From the NCBI GenBank assembly GCA_016256075.1, contig SDVU01000032.1, positions 1-26,403 on the forward strand: a stretch of 26,403 bases of DNA. The letters are read 5' to 3'. Positions 9,597 to 18,994 of this stretch are shown piece by piece; the stretch's first letter is position 1; each line of letters starts with the position of its first letter. This DNA comes from Dictyocoela muelleri. Taxonomy: Eukaryota > Microsporidia. Both the position numbers and the translations under genes were made by a program. The notes beneath the pieces are model-generated. The model worked only from the letters and a program-made list of their open reading frames with translations. It was not told the DNA's origin and searched no databases.

Positions 9597-10042
9597 ATGG
9601 TTCATGACAGTTTTAGTGCATTTTATTTATTATAACGCATTTTATTTTTAAAATAAAATAAAATAAAATAACATAAAAATAAGTATAATCAAATATTTAT
9701 TAAAGTAAGATAAACATTGGATCTTTTACGTTTAGCTACTTCTACTGCCAAATATATTGGATAATAAACTCGAAGTGTTGTGGTCTAGACTTAAGGATTT
9801 TATTAGTAGGCACTGTGGTATAAGTCAATAAATACTTCGTCTTTATTATCCAATAAATTTACCAGTATGCGTATCTAAAAAGAAGGATCCAATGTTTTTC
9901 TTATTTTAATAATTATATAAATATCCTTATTTTTATCTTATTATTTTTTTAAAAAATAAAATACGCTATATTAAAGAAAATGCGCTATAATAAGTAAAAT
10001 GCACTATAATAGATAAAATGCGATATAACTTGCTCGAACCAG
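9597..10042. mobile_element. fold-back element with short tandem units in its arms
   Basis: The two halves are inverted copies over about 220 bp each. The inner arms (about 9710-9790 and 9818-9905) share ACATTGGAT and ATTGGATAATAAA blocks. The outer arms share TGCATTTTATTTATTATA-type units. The right arm holds about three and a half copies of a 19-bp unit (GCGCTATAATAAGTAAAAT and variants, 9962-10030), and the left arm about two. The ends are GGTTC...GAACC. No open frame or target duplication was seen. The design resembles FB-type fold-back transposons. Confidence 0.75.
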
Positions 10043-10085
10043 TAAACTTAAATATTTGTAAAAATCATTTTGCTATATGCCGAAA

Positions 10086-10139
10086 TTACCCAGTTCTATA
10101 AATTTTGGAAAAAAGCCCATAATTTACGAAACTTGGTAA
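10086..10139. repeat. imperfect hairpin, 19-bp arms
   Basis: 10086-10104 pairs with 10121-10139 at about 15 of 19 positions around a 16-nt loop. It lies just beyond the preceding fold-back element. Confidence 0.45.
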
Positions 10140-10798
10140 AATCGGCTTATATTAAAAACTGATTTTTACAATATGTGTAAAGAATATATTTTTTTTCCTT
10201 TGCCAATTCCATATTGGGGTTTCATTATATTGAGGTGTGTGTAAGGAAGATTAGAACCAATATTTTTTTTTGATTTCAATAAAATTTTTATTTATATTTC
10301 TATAGTCATGGATTGTTTTTTTAAAAAAATTTTCTTACCTTTCTATCGAAAGATGCTCAATATTTTTTTTAAAAAAATGGACATATTTCGATAGAAGACA
10401 CTTAAAATGTATCAAGATTCATAATTAACAAAAAAAATTAATAATATTTTGTGTTTATACATTTTATTAAGCTCAATTTTTTAGATACACAAACCTTTAG
10501 AGTACCAAATTTTTTTTATTAAAGCGGGAAAAGTGAAATCTAAAAATGTGGCAATAAAATTTATTAACTTTAAAAATATTTTGTCTAGCTTCTAAGATGT
10601 ATACCGAATTATGTATTTATTCATAATTTTTTATTGAAAATTGAATCATTTAAATATGTTCTTCTTGTTTGTTTTTGAAACATAATTCGTTGGTCTGAGG
10701 TACATTATAAATTATAATTTGATGCCAAAAGTACAAAATTTTTAATTTTACTGGCACAATTTTCATTTGTTTCATGAAATGTCTATCGATTTGTGCAA

Positions 10799-10820
10799 GA
10801 AGCGCTGCGCGCGACAGAAT
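10799..10820. repeat. solitary CG-rich end like those of the CG-tipped fold-back family
   Basis: AAGCGCTGCGCGCGACAG resembles the right tip at 21473-21495. No matching left end was found nearby, so it may be a deletion remnant. The surrounding 10140-11180 is AT-rich without a supported gene. It contains a short inverted repeat (TTCTATCGAAA and complement, 10341-10352 / 10387-10398). Confidence 0.45.
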
Positions 10821-11180
10821 ATCTCTGGGTTAGAAAAACTCAAATTTAAATTTAAACGTGTTTAACACCCAACTAGGTGTTTTTATTTATACAAAAAATT
10901 AGGTCTTTTAGTTTTTTCCTCATTAAAAAAACCTGAGTTTTTTCCCATCAAAAAAAACCCAATTTGTGATTATTTAACTTATATTTCATTTTCTTTATCA
11001 AAATAATTGGATAAAAATTAAAATTCAGTCTTGGATTTTTTTTATCCACGGGGAAATAACCCCAAGATCCAAATTATTATATTTATTGATAATAAGTATT
11101 GAAAATTTATTTAATTTTGCAAAATTAAGGTAATTCAAATTTTTTCATAAAAAATCGACATAAATTTTTATTAAATATGT

Positions 11181-11594
11181 TACATGCGTTCAAAAATCCA
11201 TAGCTGAGACCCATGTGAGTTTTTAACCTTGGTCTTTAGACCGTTGGTTCTGGGTGTTCAATAATACTTCACTACTAGGCTCTTCTCGTTTATCAATGAC
11301 TCATCAGGATAAGGTAATTAGAGGATTTCATGATTTTTTTTTCCCTACATATTGCCGAGATGAGTCGACGCACTCATTACACATATGAGAGTCACTTCTG
11401 CGTAATTTTTCATATTAAACATGTCTTAATTTGCAATATCACATTGGAAAATCTGTATACTAATACTATTCTATAGTTATTGACTCCCTTAAGTCATTCC
11501 CTAATTATTTAATAAAGAGTTACCTTCTCGGGATTCGAAACTCGATACTTAATTTTACATTTAGGACTGGTAACTACTATGCTATCTGTCTCTA
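11181..11594 (-). mobile_element. SINE copy 5, old
   Basis: Near full-length on the minus strand, from the ACATG end (11181) to the tRNA-like head (to about 11594). The B box is altered (minus-strand GTTTCGAATCC) and the body has many changes. This is clearly an older copy. Confidence 0.8.
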
Positions 11595-11689
11595 AAATAT
11601 CCCACTTAATACAAAATAATTAGATAATATTTACCATTTATTTATATTTTTAAGTTTTGATTTTTTTATTTGTTTTAAAGAAAATTAAG

Positions 11690-12138
11690 TTAAATAGGTC
11701 AGTGGTTTGCACTCTTGTAGAATTTAACTATCGAAGTTCGGATTTCTCGAACGCCAAAATAATAAATGATTGTGAATGAAATAAATGATAAATAACTACA
11801 GAAATATAGTATTAATATACAGTTGTTCCAGTGTGGTATAGATGATCAAGACTTGGTCTGATATGACAATGAAGTAGAAGGAGCTCTACTAGGTGTTACG
11901 ATGAGCCTGCTGAAACATCTCGACAAAAAGTGCTGAAAAATAAAAATTCATGAAAAGGCTACTAATTACCTGCTTCCTGCTGAGTCATTGATAAAACGGA
12001 AATCGCGTATACAGCCGGGCTTCTGACTAGATTAGGAAGTGAGGTATTAACGGAACACTAGGAACCAAAGGTCTAAAGACTATGGTTGGAGAAAAATCTC
12101 CGAGTTGGCAATTATGGATATAGTAAAAATGTAATATT
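11690..12138 (+). mobile_element. SINE copy 6
   Basis: Near full-length on the plus strand. The head has decayed: the A box is GGTCAGTGG-like and the B box is AGTTCGGATTT-like. The body runs to AATGTAATATTTT. It stands head-to-head with copy 5, with about 95 bp between the two heads. Confidence 0.8.
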
Positions 12139-12984
12139 TTAGTTTAGAAAAAATCTAATTTTCAATTTCCAACGGGTTTGAAGTCTCCTGATTTTTAGAA
12201 AATAGACTCATGTATGAGGAAAATAATGTTTTTTTTTAAAAAATAAATGTGAAATCATGAGTTACTTCATATATAATCGTAATCATATTGTCTAGCCATA
12301 TTTATAATTTATAATTATGATTAATCTGAATATAACTCGTGATTCCGCCCTTATTTTAAATAATCAACTTCAATTTACATCTCCAGGTGTCGATTAATAA
12401 AATACCAGGTGAAGGTCTTAACAGTTTGGAGAAACGAATTCATTATACATCAAAGATTAAATTTATCTTTTTCTTTTAAAATACATGACAATAAAATTTT
12501 ATACTCTTTAATATATTTTATTAACAAAATTAAAAAAAAGGAAGAAAAAATTATTTTTAATACAAAAATAAAGAAATTTATAAATCATGGTAGCCCATAT
12601 AATTATGTGACTTATCCAACAATAATTTAATTTTTATTATTTAAAGACTTTAAAATTAGATAAATCTGATATTTTCAATTTTTATGTTTTTATTTTCATT
12701 CATAAATCCATTAAAGGACGTAAGAATAATATAAATCTAAATTTTAAAAGATAGAAACATGAAAAAACTTTATAACAAATCATATAAATATTTTATAACA
12801 GATTTTAATTTGTATTATCCAGAATCATAACAGTTTTAAAATTGTTTATTATTAATAAAAATTAAAACGTTCCGTTAAAAATTACCGACCGTAAAATTAC
12901 TATATTTGTAAAAAAAAATACTTTTTATTAAATTTTAGTAAATTTTTCATTTTCAATATTTTTCTTAAATTATTAAAAAAAAAT
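12139..12984. other. AT-rich region with one doubtful open frame
   Basis: A frame on the plus strand is open from about 12363 to 12630 and ends HGSPYNYVTYPTII. It lacks an ATG near its start (only GTG at 12409), is rich in Lys and Ile, and matches no family I know. It could be the tail of a broken gene. Nothing else stands out in this stretch. Confidence 0.25.
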
Positions 12985-13203
12985 TTAACAGCAACAATTG
13001 CATTTATTATAAATCTTAAACACCAAATATATAGCCAATAATATTAATAAAATAATAGGTAGCCACAATGCTATAAAAAGTGTAGTTATACATCCATCTC
13101 CTTCGCATTTACTAAGAACTTTATCACTACCTTCGGAACAATTACAAAATTGACTTATTAGTACATTTACACCATCAGCAAGAAATTTCAAATTTACCGA
13201 CAT
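12985..13203 (-). CDS. small putative membrane protein, 72 aa, Cys-rich ends
   Basis: A complete frame runs from ATG (13203-13201) to stop. Residues 1-39 hold four spaced cysteines (CNC, SKCEG, DGC). Residues about 40-63 form one strong membrane segment (LFIALWLPIILLILLAIYLV). The tail is short and basic and ends KCNCCC. That is a sensible small single-pass protein, not AT-rich noise. A TATAAATAT-like box on the minus strand (about 13221-13229) lies some 20 bases upstream of the ATG. The cysteine tail could carry lipid or metal. No function is recognised. It may be a genuine host gene, and it has no neighbours within 700 bp. Confidence 0.45.
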   Translation of the reverse strand: MSVNLKFLADGVNVLISQFCNCSEGSDKVLSKCEGDGCITTLFIALWLPIILLILLAIYLVFKIYNKCNCCC

Positions 13204-13898
13204 GAAAATTTTATGACATGATATTTATACTTTAAAAATCAAGAAAATTATAAATTTATGAAAAACATTTTTTTAGAAATTCATTTTTTCATATAAATTT
13301 CTAGAACATCTATACCTCAAAATTATGAAATTCAAAGAGGTTTTTTTTTATTCAATGATTAGTATTTTTATTTATTAGAAAAAAAACTAAATCGTTTAAA
13401 AAAATCAAAATATCATTTATTTTTGTATTTTGACGTAAAAAATGATTTTTTTTAAAAAAAAAACGATTGAAAATTTTTTAATACCCATAAAAAATTGAAT
13501 ATTTATAATACAAATCATTTTTAAAATATATTTTAAATTTTGGTTTAAAATTCTAGATTTGAAATTCATCTATTTTTTAGATTAAAACATTTGGGCTTGT
13601 CAAAAAATTGTAGTTAAAATCAAAATAAATTTTATTTTTTTCTTCTTTTGAAATTTTTTGAACAAATTAAAAAAATTCCTACAATTTTTAATAGAAAAGG
13701 GTTTATTATTTTGAAATTAATTGATAACCCGAAAAATTTATAAAAATTTATGAAAATTTATAAAAATAATATTTTGAACATTGAATTACAAAAAATATTT
13801 ATGGTACTAAGTCTCTAACCAGGACACCACGGAGCAAGTCAAATACAGTGAATTAAAAATTTTTTTGATGGCGTATTAAAATTGAATTAAAAAATTAG
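13204..13898. other. intergenic, AT-rich, no feature supported
   Basis: Long A and T runs with no protein-like frame and no clear repeat apart from homopolymer tracts. Confidence 0.6.
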
Positions 13899-13909
13899 AA
13901 TAAACAATA

Positions 13910-14370
13910 TAATATTTACATGCTGACAAAATCCACAGCTACCAACCCGGATAGTTGTCTCCTACCAAATCTTTAGACCTTTCGTTCTTGTGTTCCAATA
14001 ATACGTTACTTCTTAAGCTAACTTGAAGTCCAGCTGTATACGCGATTTTCGTTTTATCAATGACATAGCAGGATACAGGTAATTAGTGGCTTTTAAGAAT
14101 TTTTATTTTTCACTACTTTTAGCAGAGATGCGTAGCCGCACTCATTCCAACACCCAGGAGAGTCATTTCTGTTCATTGTCATATTAGACTAAGTTTTAAT
14201 CAGCTATACCATTCAGGAACCACTTTATATTACTACTATATTTCTATAGTTTTTGACCGCTTAATGTCATTCCCTCATTATTTATTATAGAGTGACGTCA
14301 GCAGGATTCGAACCTCGATACTTAAATTACACATTCAAGAGTCTTAATCACTGAGCTATCGGACCCAAAT
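13910..14370 (-). mobile_element. SINE copy 7, full-length
   Basis: Complete on the minus strand. The B box (minus-strand GGTTCGAATCC, 14304-14314) is a perfect consensus and the A box (TAGCTCAGTGA) lies at 14348-14358. A probable 11-bp target duplication, AATAAACAATA at 13899-13909 and AATAAACATTA at 14371-14381, flanks it with one mismatch. It is relatively young. Confidence 0.85.
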
Positions 14371-14559
14371 AATAAACATTAAAAAAATTATAAGGGTGTA
14401 TAAATTTTTTATAATGTAAGTACTAATAAATTGATTAAAATTTAAAATAATATTACCTTGAACTACTTGGAATGATATTGGGAATTTAATATTTTTACGA
14501 AGTAAAAGTGAAGTTATCAAAGACTGTCTTCCGACTTCATTTTTTTCAAAGCTTTTATA

Positions 14560-14564
14560 ATAAT
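14560..14564. repeat. 5-bp target duplication, left, of CG-tipped element 1
   Basis: ATAAT immediately before TGTCGCG; identical to 15416-15420. Confidence 0.7.
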
Positions 14565-14599
14565 TGTCGCGCGCGAAGCGCGCGACATGCGAAAAGCGA

Positions 14600-14616
14600 C
14601 CGGGTTCGAATCCCGG
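14600..14616 (+). other. tRNA T-arm-like sequence with consensus B box
   Basis: CCGGG/CCCGG close perfectly around TTCGAAT. The following TGAAGCA could be the 3' acceptor strand of a tRNA. No D-arm or anticodon arm precedes it; the GC hairpin tip stands in their place. So this is a tRNA 3' half, not a tRNA gene. Confidence 0.6.
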
Positions 14617-15269
14617 TGAAGCATTTTTTTTAATTTTTTTAATTTATTTTTTTTTATTTTTATTTTTTTTTTAATTTGTAATTTTTTTTAATTTTTATTT
14701 TTCATTTTTTTTTAATTTAATTTTTTTTTGATTTTTATTTAAAATTTAGTTTAAATAAAATAGTGAATCATGTTTTTAGATTTTTTTAAGTGAACATGTA
14801 TTGCCGAACGTGAAGCTCAAAATATTTGAATCGCTACACTTTTGTCTGATAATTTTTTTGAAATATTAAATTAACATTTTATTATTTTTTTAAAAGAAAA
14901 GTTTAATAATCATAATTGAATTATGAAAAAATATAAAAAAAATATAATTATATCTATTCTAAGTATAAAAAGTAATTTTAATTAAAATATTTATATTGTA
15001 AATTTATTGTTAGTAATTAAAATCGGTATTAAAGACATATTTTTAAAAATATTCTTAACCACATTTTTATTATTTTTTGAAATAAAAAATTTATATATTT
15101 TGGAAAATATATTTTTATTTCTAGGGTCAAGCTATTAATAGCCATACCAATACGATTGTTAGGTTATTTATAAAGCTTTAATTGCGTAATTAAATAAAAT
15201 AATACTAATCTCAGTTGTTGATATTACTTTTTGTTAATAATATTATAACACTTCGTAATATATATGGTG

Positions 15270-15328
15270 TGTAGCGTTTCTCGCATAGATGTAACGCTTC
15301 TCGCATGGATGTAACGCGTCTCGCATGG
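15270..15328. repeat. 20-bp tandem repeat, three copies, inside CG-tipped element 1
   Basis: Units of the type TGTAACGCTTCTCGCATGGA lie at 15270-15289, 15290-15309 and 15310-15328. They resemble the CGCGTTTCGCATG of the right arm, so the array may have arisen from a subterminal motif. Confidence 0.75.
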
Positions 15329-15415
15329 TAAATTAAAAAAAAATCAGAGAATAAAGTTTAATTGAAAGTAAAATAGGTGGTCGCGTTTCGCATGTCGCTC
15401 TTTTCGCGCGCCACA

Positions 15416-15420
15416 ATAAT
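15416..15420. repeat. 5-bp target duplication, right, of CG-tipped element 1
   Basis: ATAAT immediately after CCACA; identical to 14560-14564. Confidence 0.7.
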
Positions 15421-15625
15421 TAAAAGTTTTTTTTAACATTATTTTTATTTTAACTTTTATTTTATACCTTTAACAACCAATTACAGCTTATCATTTATGC
15501 TGTACCAAAAAGGACCTATAGAAACATATTTTAGTACATTATAACGTTATTGGTTTCAGATTTTATTGATAGTTCCATAAGGGTGTTTTTGGACAATATT
15601 TTTATCAATTTTTTAAATGCTTTAT

Positions 15626-15733
15626 AAATTTCAAGGACGGTTCGTTTTCTCATAAATATTTTTTTTCAAATTAAAATTCATAAACAAAATCTTCCATCCT
15701 AGAAACTGAAATGCTCTTTTTATTTTCCGTAGA
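15626..15733 (+). repeat. long direct repeat, left copy
   Basis: About 108 bp is similar to 17150-17261 in the same orientation. The shared blocks include ATAAACAAAATCTT and CATCCTA, and the match breaks up towards both ends. The pair encloses a palindromic element and a large fold-back. Between CG-tipped element 1 and this repeat (15421-15625) no feature is seen. Confidence 0.55.
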
Positions 15734-15769
15734 ACGAAATTTCGACCAGGCGAAATTTAATCCTACGGT
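15728..15769. repeat. imperfect hairpin, 18-bp arms
   Basis: CCGTAG...AAATTTCG at 15728-15745 pairs with 15752-15769 at 14 of 18 positions around a 6-nt loop. Confidence 0.5.
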
Positions 15770-15796
15770 TCAAAGTAAGAAACCGGAATCCGGAGA

Positions 15797-15932
15797 AGGA
15801 AAGAACACGATTCTTATTTGAAATAAGCTTAAAATGACGAGATGCCCTCGTTTATATGTAATAAGCATTTATCTATACGAGTTTTTTTCTGTAATTTCAA
15901 GCTTGTTTCAAATAAGAATCATGTTCTTTACT
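15797..15932. mobile_element. small palindromic (MITE-like) element with TTCTTATTTGAAATAAGC core
   Basis: 15797-15835 matches the reverse complement of 15893-15932 with few changes, including the palindromic TTATTTGAAATAA. The same core, with the following TTAAAAT and CGAGA, recurs in both arms of the fold-back at 20098-20657. The short open frame across it is not a gene. Confidence 0.65.
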
Positions 15933-16046
15933 TATATGGATGAGGAATTCATATTTTCAACATGTGGCGGCTACCCCCGTTGCAGAAACAAAATTTTCAC
16001 TTTTCAAATTTTTTTTATTAATGTTAAAAAATAAGCGAATGGGGTC

Positions 16047-17061
16047 ATAGAACGGTTTTGAGATTAGATGACGGATTTTTAATAAAATTATAAAAATACA
16101 GTCCTTTATATTATTATAGTCCTTTCTATGCATTATTTTAGTCCCCTCGATGCATTATTATAGTATACTCGCTGTATTATTATAGCGCCATCGCTGATTA
16201 TTAGTGCCCATTTGTCGCATTATTATAGTCTATTCGTTGCATTATTATAGTCCAATTACGGGAGTTTAAAACTTATAGACCCATTTTTTCAAAGTTATAG
16301 ACCCATTTCTTTCAAAGTTATTTATATATTGAAAGTTCCATTTTTTTTGATCTATAGATGATCCACGTAACACCGCCTCGAATTATTATTTTTTAAACCT
16401 ATTTTACAACTCTATTTTCAACATTTATTACTAACCCTTATTTTTTGACCCCTATTTTTTTAACCATATTTTTTAATAACCTCCACCCTTATTAATAAAT
16501 GTTAAAAATATGTTTAAAAATATGGTTAAAAAAATAAGGTTAAAAAATAAGGGTTGGATAATAAGGGTTAAAAAATAATGGTTGGATAATAAGGGTTAAA
16601 AAATAAGGGTTAAATATAAGTGTTGAAAATATATTGTAAAAAAGGAGGGCTAATTAATAATTGTTAAGAATTAGGAGTGAAAAATGGGACTAATTTATTT
16701 TTTATCAAGGCGATTTTTCGCGAATCATCAATAATTCGTCAAAAATGCTTATATACCTTTATAATAACTTTGAAAGAAATAGGTCTATAACTTTGAAAAA
16801 ATAGATCTAAGGTTTTTAAATCCTATAATTAGGCTTTAATAATGCAAAGAAGGGACTAGAATAATAACGAATGGACTATAATAACGCAACGAATGTACTA
16901 TAATAATGAACGATTGGGCTATAATAATGAAGCGAGGGGCTATAATAATACAGCAGAAGACTATAATGAGAGATCGAGAATACTTAAATAATTAAAAAGA
17001 CCGTATTTCTATTTATTTTAATTATATTTCAAAATGTCTTCTAATCTCAAAACTGTTTTAT
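16047..17061. mobile_element. large fold-back element with tandem-array arms
   Basis: The element is 1015 bp and palindromic almost throughout, with its centre near 16500-16560. The outer ends share AACGGTTTTGAGATTAGATG (left) and the complement of a near-identical block (right). Each arm then carries about seven units of a 21-23 bp repeat (TTATTATAGTCCNNTCGNTGCA type, 16111-16262 left and 16830-16980 right). A block TTCAAAGTTATAGACCCAT and its complement follow, then AACCCTTATTTTTT-type repeats (16430-16490 and 16530-16620). No coding frame and no target duplication were seen. The architecture matches FB/Galileo-type fold-back transposons. Confidence 0.8.
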
Positions 17062-17149
17062 AATCTGCATTTGTTATAAATTATTAAAAAAATTTAATAT
17101 ATTTTAATAGTGAAATCAATATTAACATTTAAATAGTTGGATTGGCACG

Positions 17150-17261
17150 AAATTTCCAGCTGCAGTTCCGTTTTTTCAATAATATTTTATTAAAGCAAAA
17201 TTAATAAACAAAATCTTTCATCCTAATTTCTAAAATAACTCGTTGTTTTTTTAAATTCTAC
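17150..17261 (+). repeat. long direct repeat, right copy
   Basis: Partner of 15626-15733 in the same orientation. It ends 10 bp before SINE copy 8. Confidence 0.55.
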
Positions 17262-17271
17262 AAAAAATAAG

Positions 17272-17439
17272 CTTGTATCCTGCTGAGTCATTGATAAAAC
17301 GAAAATCGCCTATAGGCTTCTGAGATGCTTATAATGTGACGTATTATTGGAACACCAGGAACCAAAAGTCTAAAGACTATGGTTGGAGACAACTATCCGG
17401 ATTTGCAGCTATAGATGTTGTCAGCATGTAATATATATA
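17272..17439 (+). mobile_element. SINE copy 8, 5'-truncated
   Basis: Only the last 168 bp of the family is present, starting at CTTGTATCCTGCTGAGTC and ending GTAATATATATAA. A 5' truncation is what incomplete reverse transcription gives. No head or promoter is present. 17440-17653 has no supported feature. Confidence 0.85.
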
Positions 17440-17653
17440 AAAAAATAAATTTATAATTTTTATATAAGATTTATTTTATAACCTTCACTATCCACAAATT
17501 TTTCATTATGCGGCTTTATTATATGTTCAGAATGGAAATCTCGAATTTTACACTGATATATGAGTATAAATCAGTAATAATGACACTTTTCGCCGACAAA
17601 CTCACAAAGCATGTTTAGAATTGTATCTCTAACGATTTTAAACAATTTTGAAA

Positions 17654-18702
17654 CAGGGTGGTTTTGTCCCCCGGCATTGTATCAAGTTTGTTTTCACCCT
17701 TTTATAATTAAAATATTTAAAAATTAAAATATAATAAAAGGGATTGAAAAACTAAAAATATTTAATAAAATCCAAGAATTTTTAATACGAGCCAGCTTTG
17801 TATGTATCAAAAAATAAGAAATAATCGATTAACACTTGATGCTTTTCACTCATACATACACTTTGCATCTAATAAACATTTTTAATTTATTAAAAACGAC
17901 TCAACATTTTGCGTACGTATGCCTGTGATGGGATCAACGAAGTTATATTTATGGGTTATACTATGATGATAAAAAGCCAATTCATGCAGACTATTATAGG
18001 CTGGCCATTCATCAGTATGAAAACCAGATCCTTACTCTACTAAACTTTATATTATTGGTAAAAACGGATCTGAATTCCTACTTGATACAACTTCGGCATA
18101 CATTTTCGCGGGAGTAGTTGAGGTATCAACCATCGAGATTGCCTAAGCTTTGCTTTTTTTGACGATCTACTACGGTGTTTACAAACACTATAATTCAACA
18201 TAGTATCGTCTACCTGAACTATAGATAATTTCCACAAGTTTTATAGGATTATTTTCAAAATGCCGCGTAATTACCATCAAAAAAAACTTTTCTTAATATT
18301 AATCAACATATTTTTACGCCCCCACTTTCTTATTTTCATTTATTAATATCAACTGGTTCGCATAGATGATATATTACTTTTAATACAGTAGCCGGGGATT
18401 CGTATTTTTCGTAAAAAAAACCACCTTTTTAAACAGACCTGATTGATTGATAATTGTAACAAGAATAATTCATGCATCACCATGTGTATTCTAACGACGC
18501 TCCTTTCAGATTTCTTAGTTGCATCAATTTTTTACAATTTTTACATCGCACTTCTCTTGCTATAATTCGATTTCTCATAAGATAATCTAGTAATTCTGAG
18601 TTGATGTATGTATATAATCTATGTTCAAATTCTTTCATAAGGGTCATATTTTTTTTACTTCATAATACAGGTTTGTTCCCCCAGCGGGTAGAAACCAACC
18701 TG
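17654..18702 (-). mobile_element. Merlin-type DNA transposon, broken
   Basis: It is about 1.05 kb with inverted ends: CAGGGTGGTTTTGTCCC at 17654-17670, and on the minus strand CAGGTTGGTTTCTACCC at 18702-18686, matching at 13 of 17 positions. One transposase on the minus strand fills most of it. The 8-9 bp duplication usual for Merlin is not visible. Confidence 0.75.
17740..18647 (-). pseudogene. Merlin (ISXO2/IS1595-like) transposase, broken
   Basis: It begins at ATG 18647-18645 (MTLMKEFEHRL). The N-terminal helical segment LLDYLMRNRIIAREV is followed by a zinc-ribbon with CKNC and a second Cys pair (YSC). The DDE core has VQVDDTMLNY (Asp codons 18205-18210), FHTDEWPAYNSL (Asp 18011-18013) and HSITHKYNFVDPITGI, then TQNVESF with the Glu at 17900-17902. 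These motifs are diagnostic for the ISXO2/Merlin family. Several stops and frame changes, heaviest between 18240 and 18450, make it non-functional. The only long open segment is 18052-18237. Confidence 0.85.
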
Positions 18703-18994
18703 ATCCACAATTTTTATATAAAATACTCTGATTTAATCAGGTTTCAATTTCTCGCTACAACTATTGCATTTCATGAACATCATATAATTCGTCTGCGTTA
18801 GGCACCGTTTACTAACATTCAAAAAAAATTAAATACAAAAAAAAATCGAATTTTTATAATACTAAGATAACCTCAGAAGATTAAAATTAAGATACCAAAT
18901 AAATTAGACATATTATAATTAATGAAAACAATTATTTTATTACTAGCACTTATTATCATTTAAAAGTTTTTATTAAGATTATAAAAAATTAAAA

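Larger units (their letters stand above)
14565..15415. mobile_element. CG-tipped fold-back element 1
   Basis: It is 851 bp with inverted ends of about 40 bp. The left end is 14565-14604 and the right end 15379-15415, running TGTCGCGCGCG... to ...CGCGCCACA. An exact 5-bp duplication, ATAAT, is present on both sides. The left tip contains a perfect 9-bp GC hairpin (GTCGCGCGC GAA GCGCGCGAC). A perfect tRNA T-arm (CCGGGTTCGAATCCCGG, 14600-14616) follows, after which the arm turns T-rich. The interior has no coding frame. It contains a 20-bp tandem repeat at 15270-15328. Its GC content contrasts sharply with the neighbourhood. Confidence 0.8.

Noticed and set aside
14565-15415. An LTR-type element, suggested by TG...CA ends and a 5-bp target duplication
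   Set aside because: The ends are long inverted repeats, not direct repeats, and no coding region of that kind is seen here or anywhere in the window.
15834-16034. 66-codon open frame
   Set aside because: It runs across one arm of a palindromic element into a low-complexity tail and has no protein-like pattern.
16430-16625. GGGTTA / AACCCT-like repeats resembling telomere sequence
   Set aside because: The units are spaced by AAAAAATAA and are mirrored on both sides of a centre. They belong to the inner arms of the fold-back element and are not a tandem telomeric array.
18601-18801. 66-codon open frame on the plus strand
   Set aside because: It overlaps the right end of the Merlin element and its transposase start on the other strand, and shows no motif.
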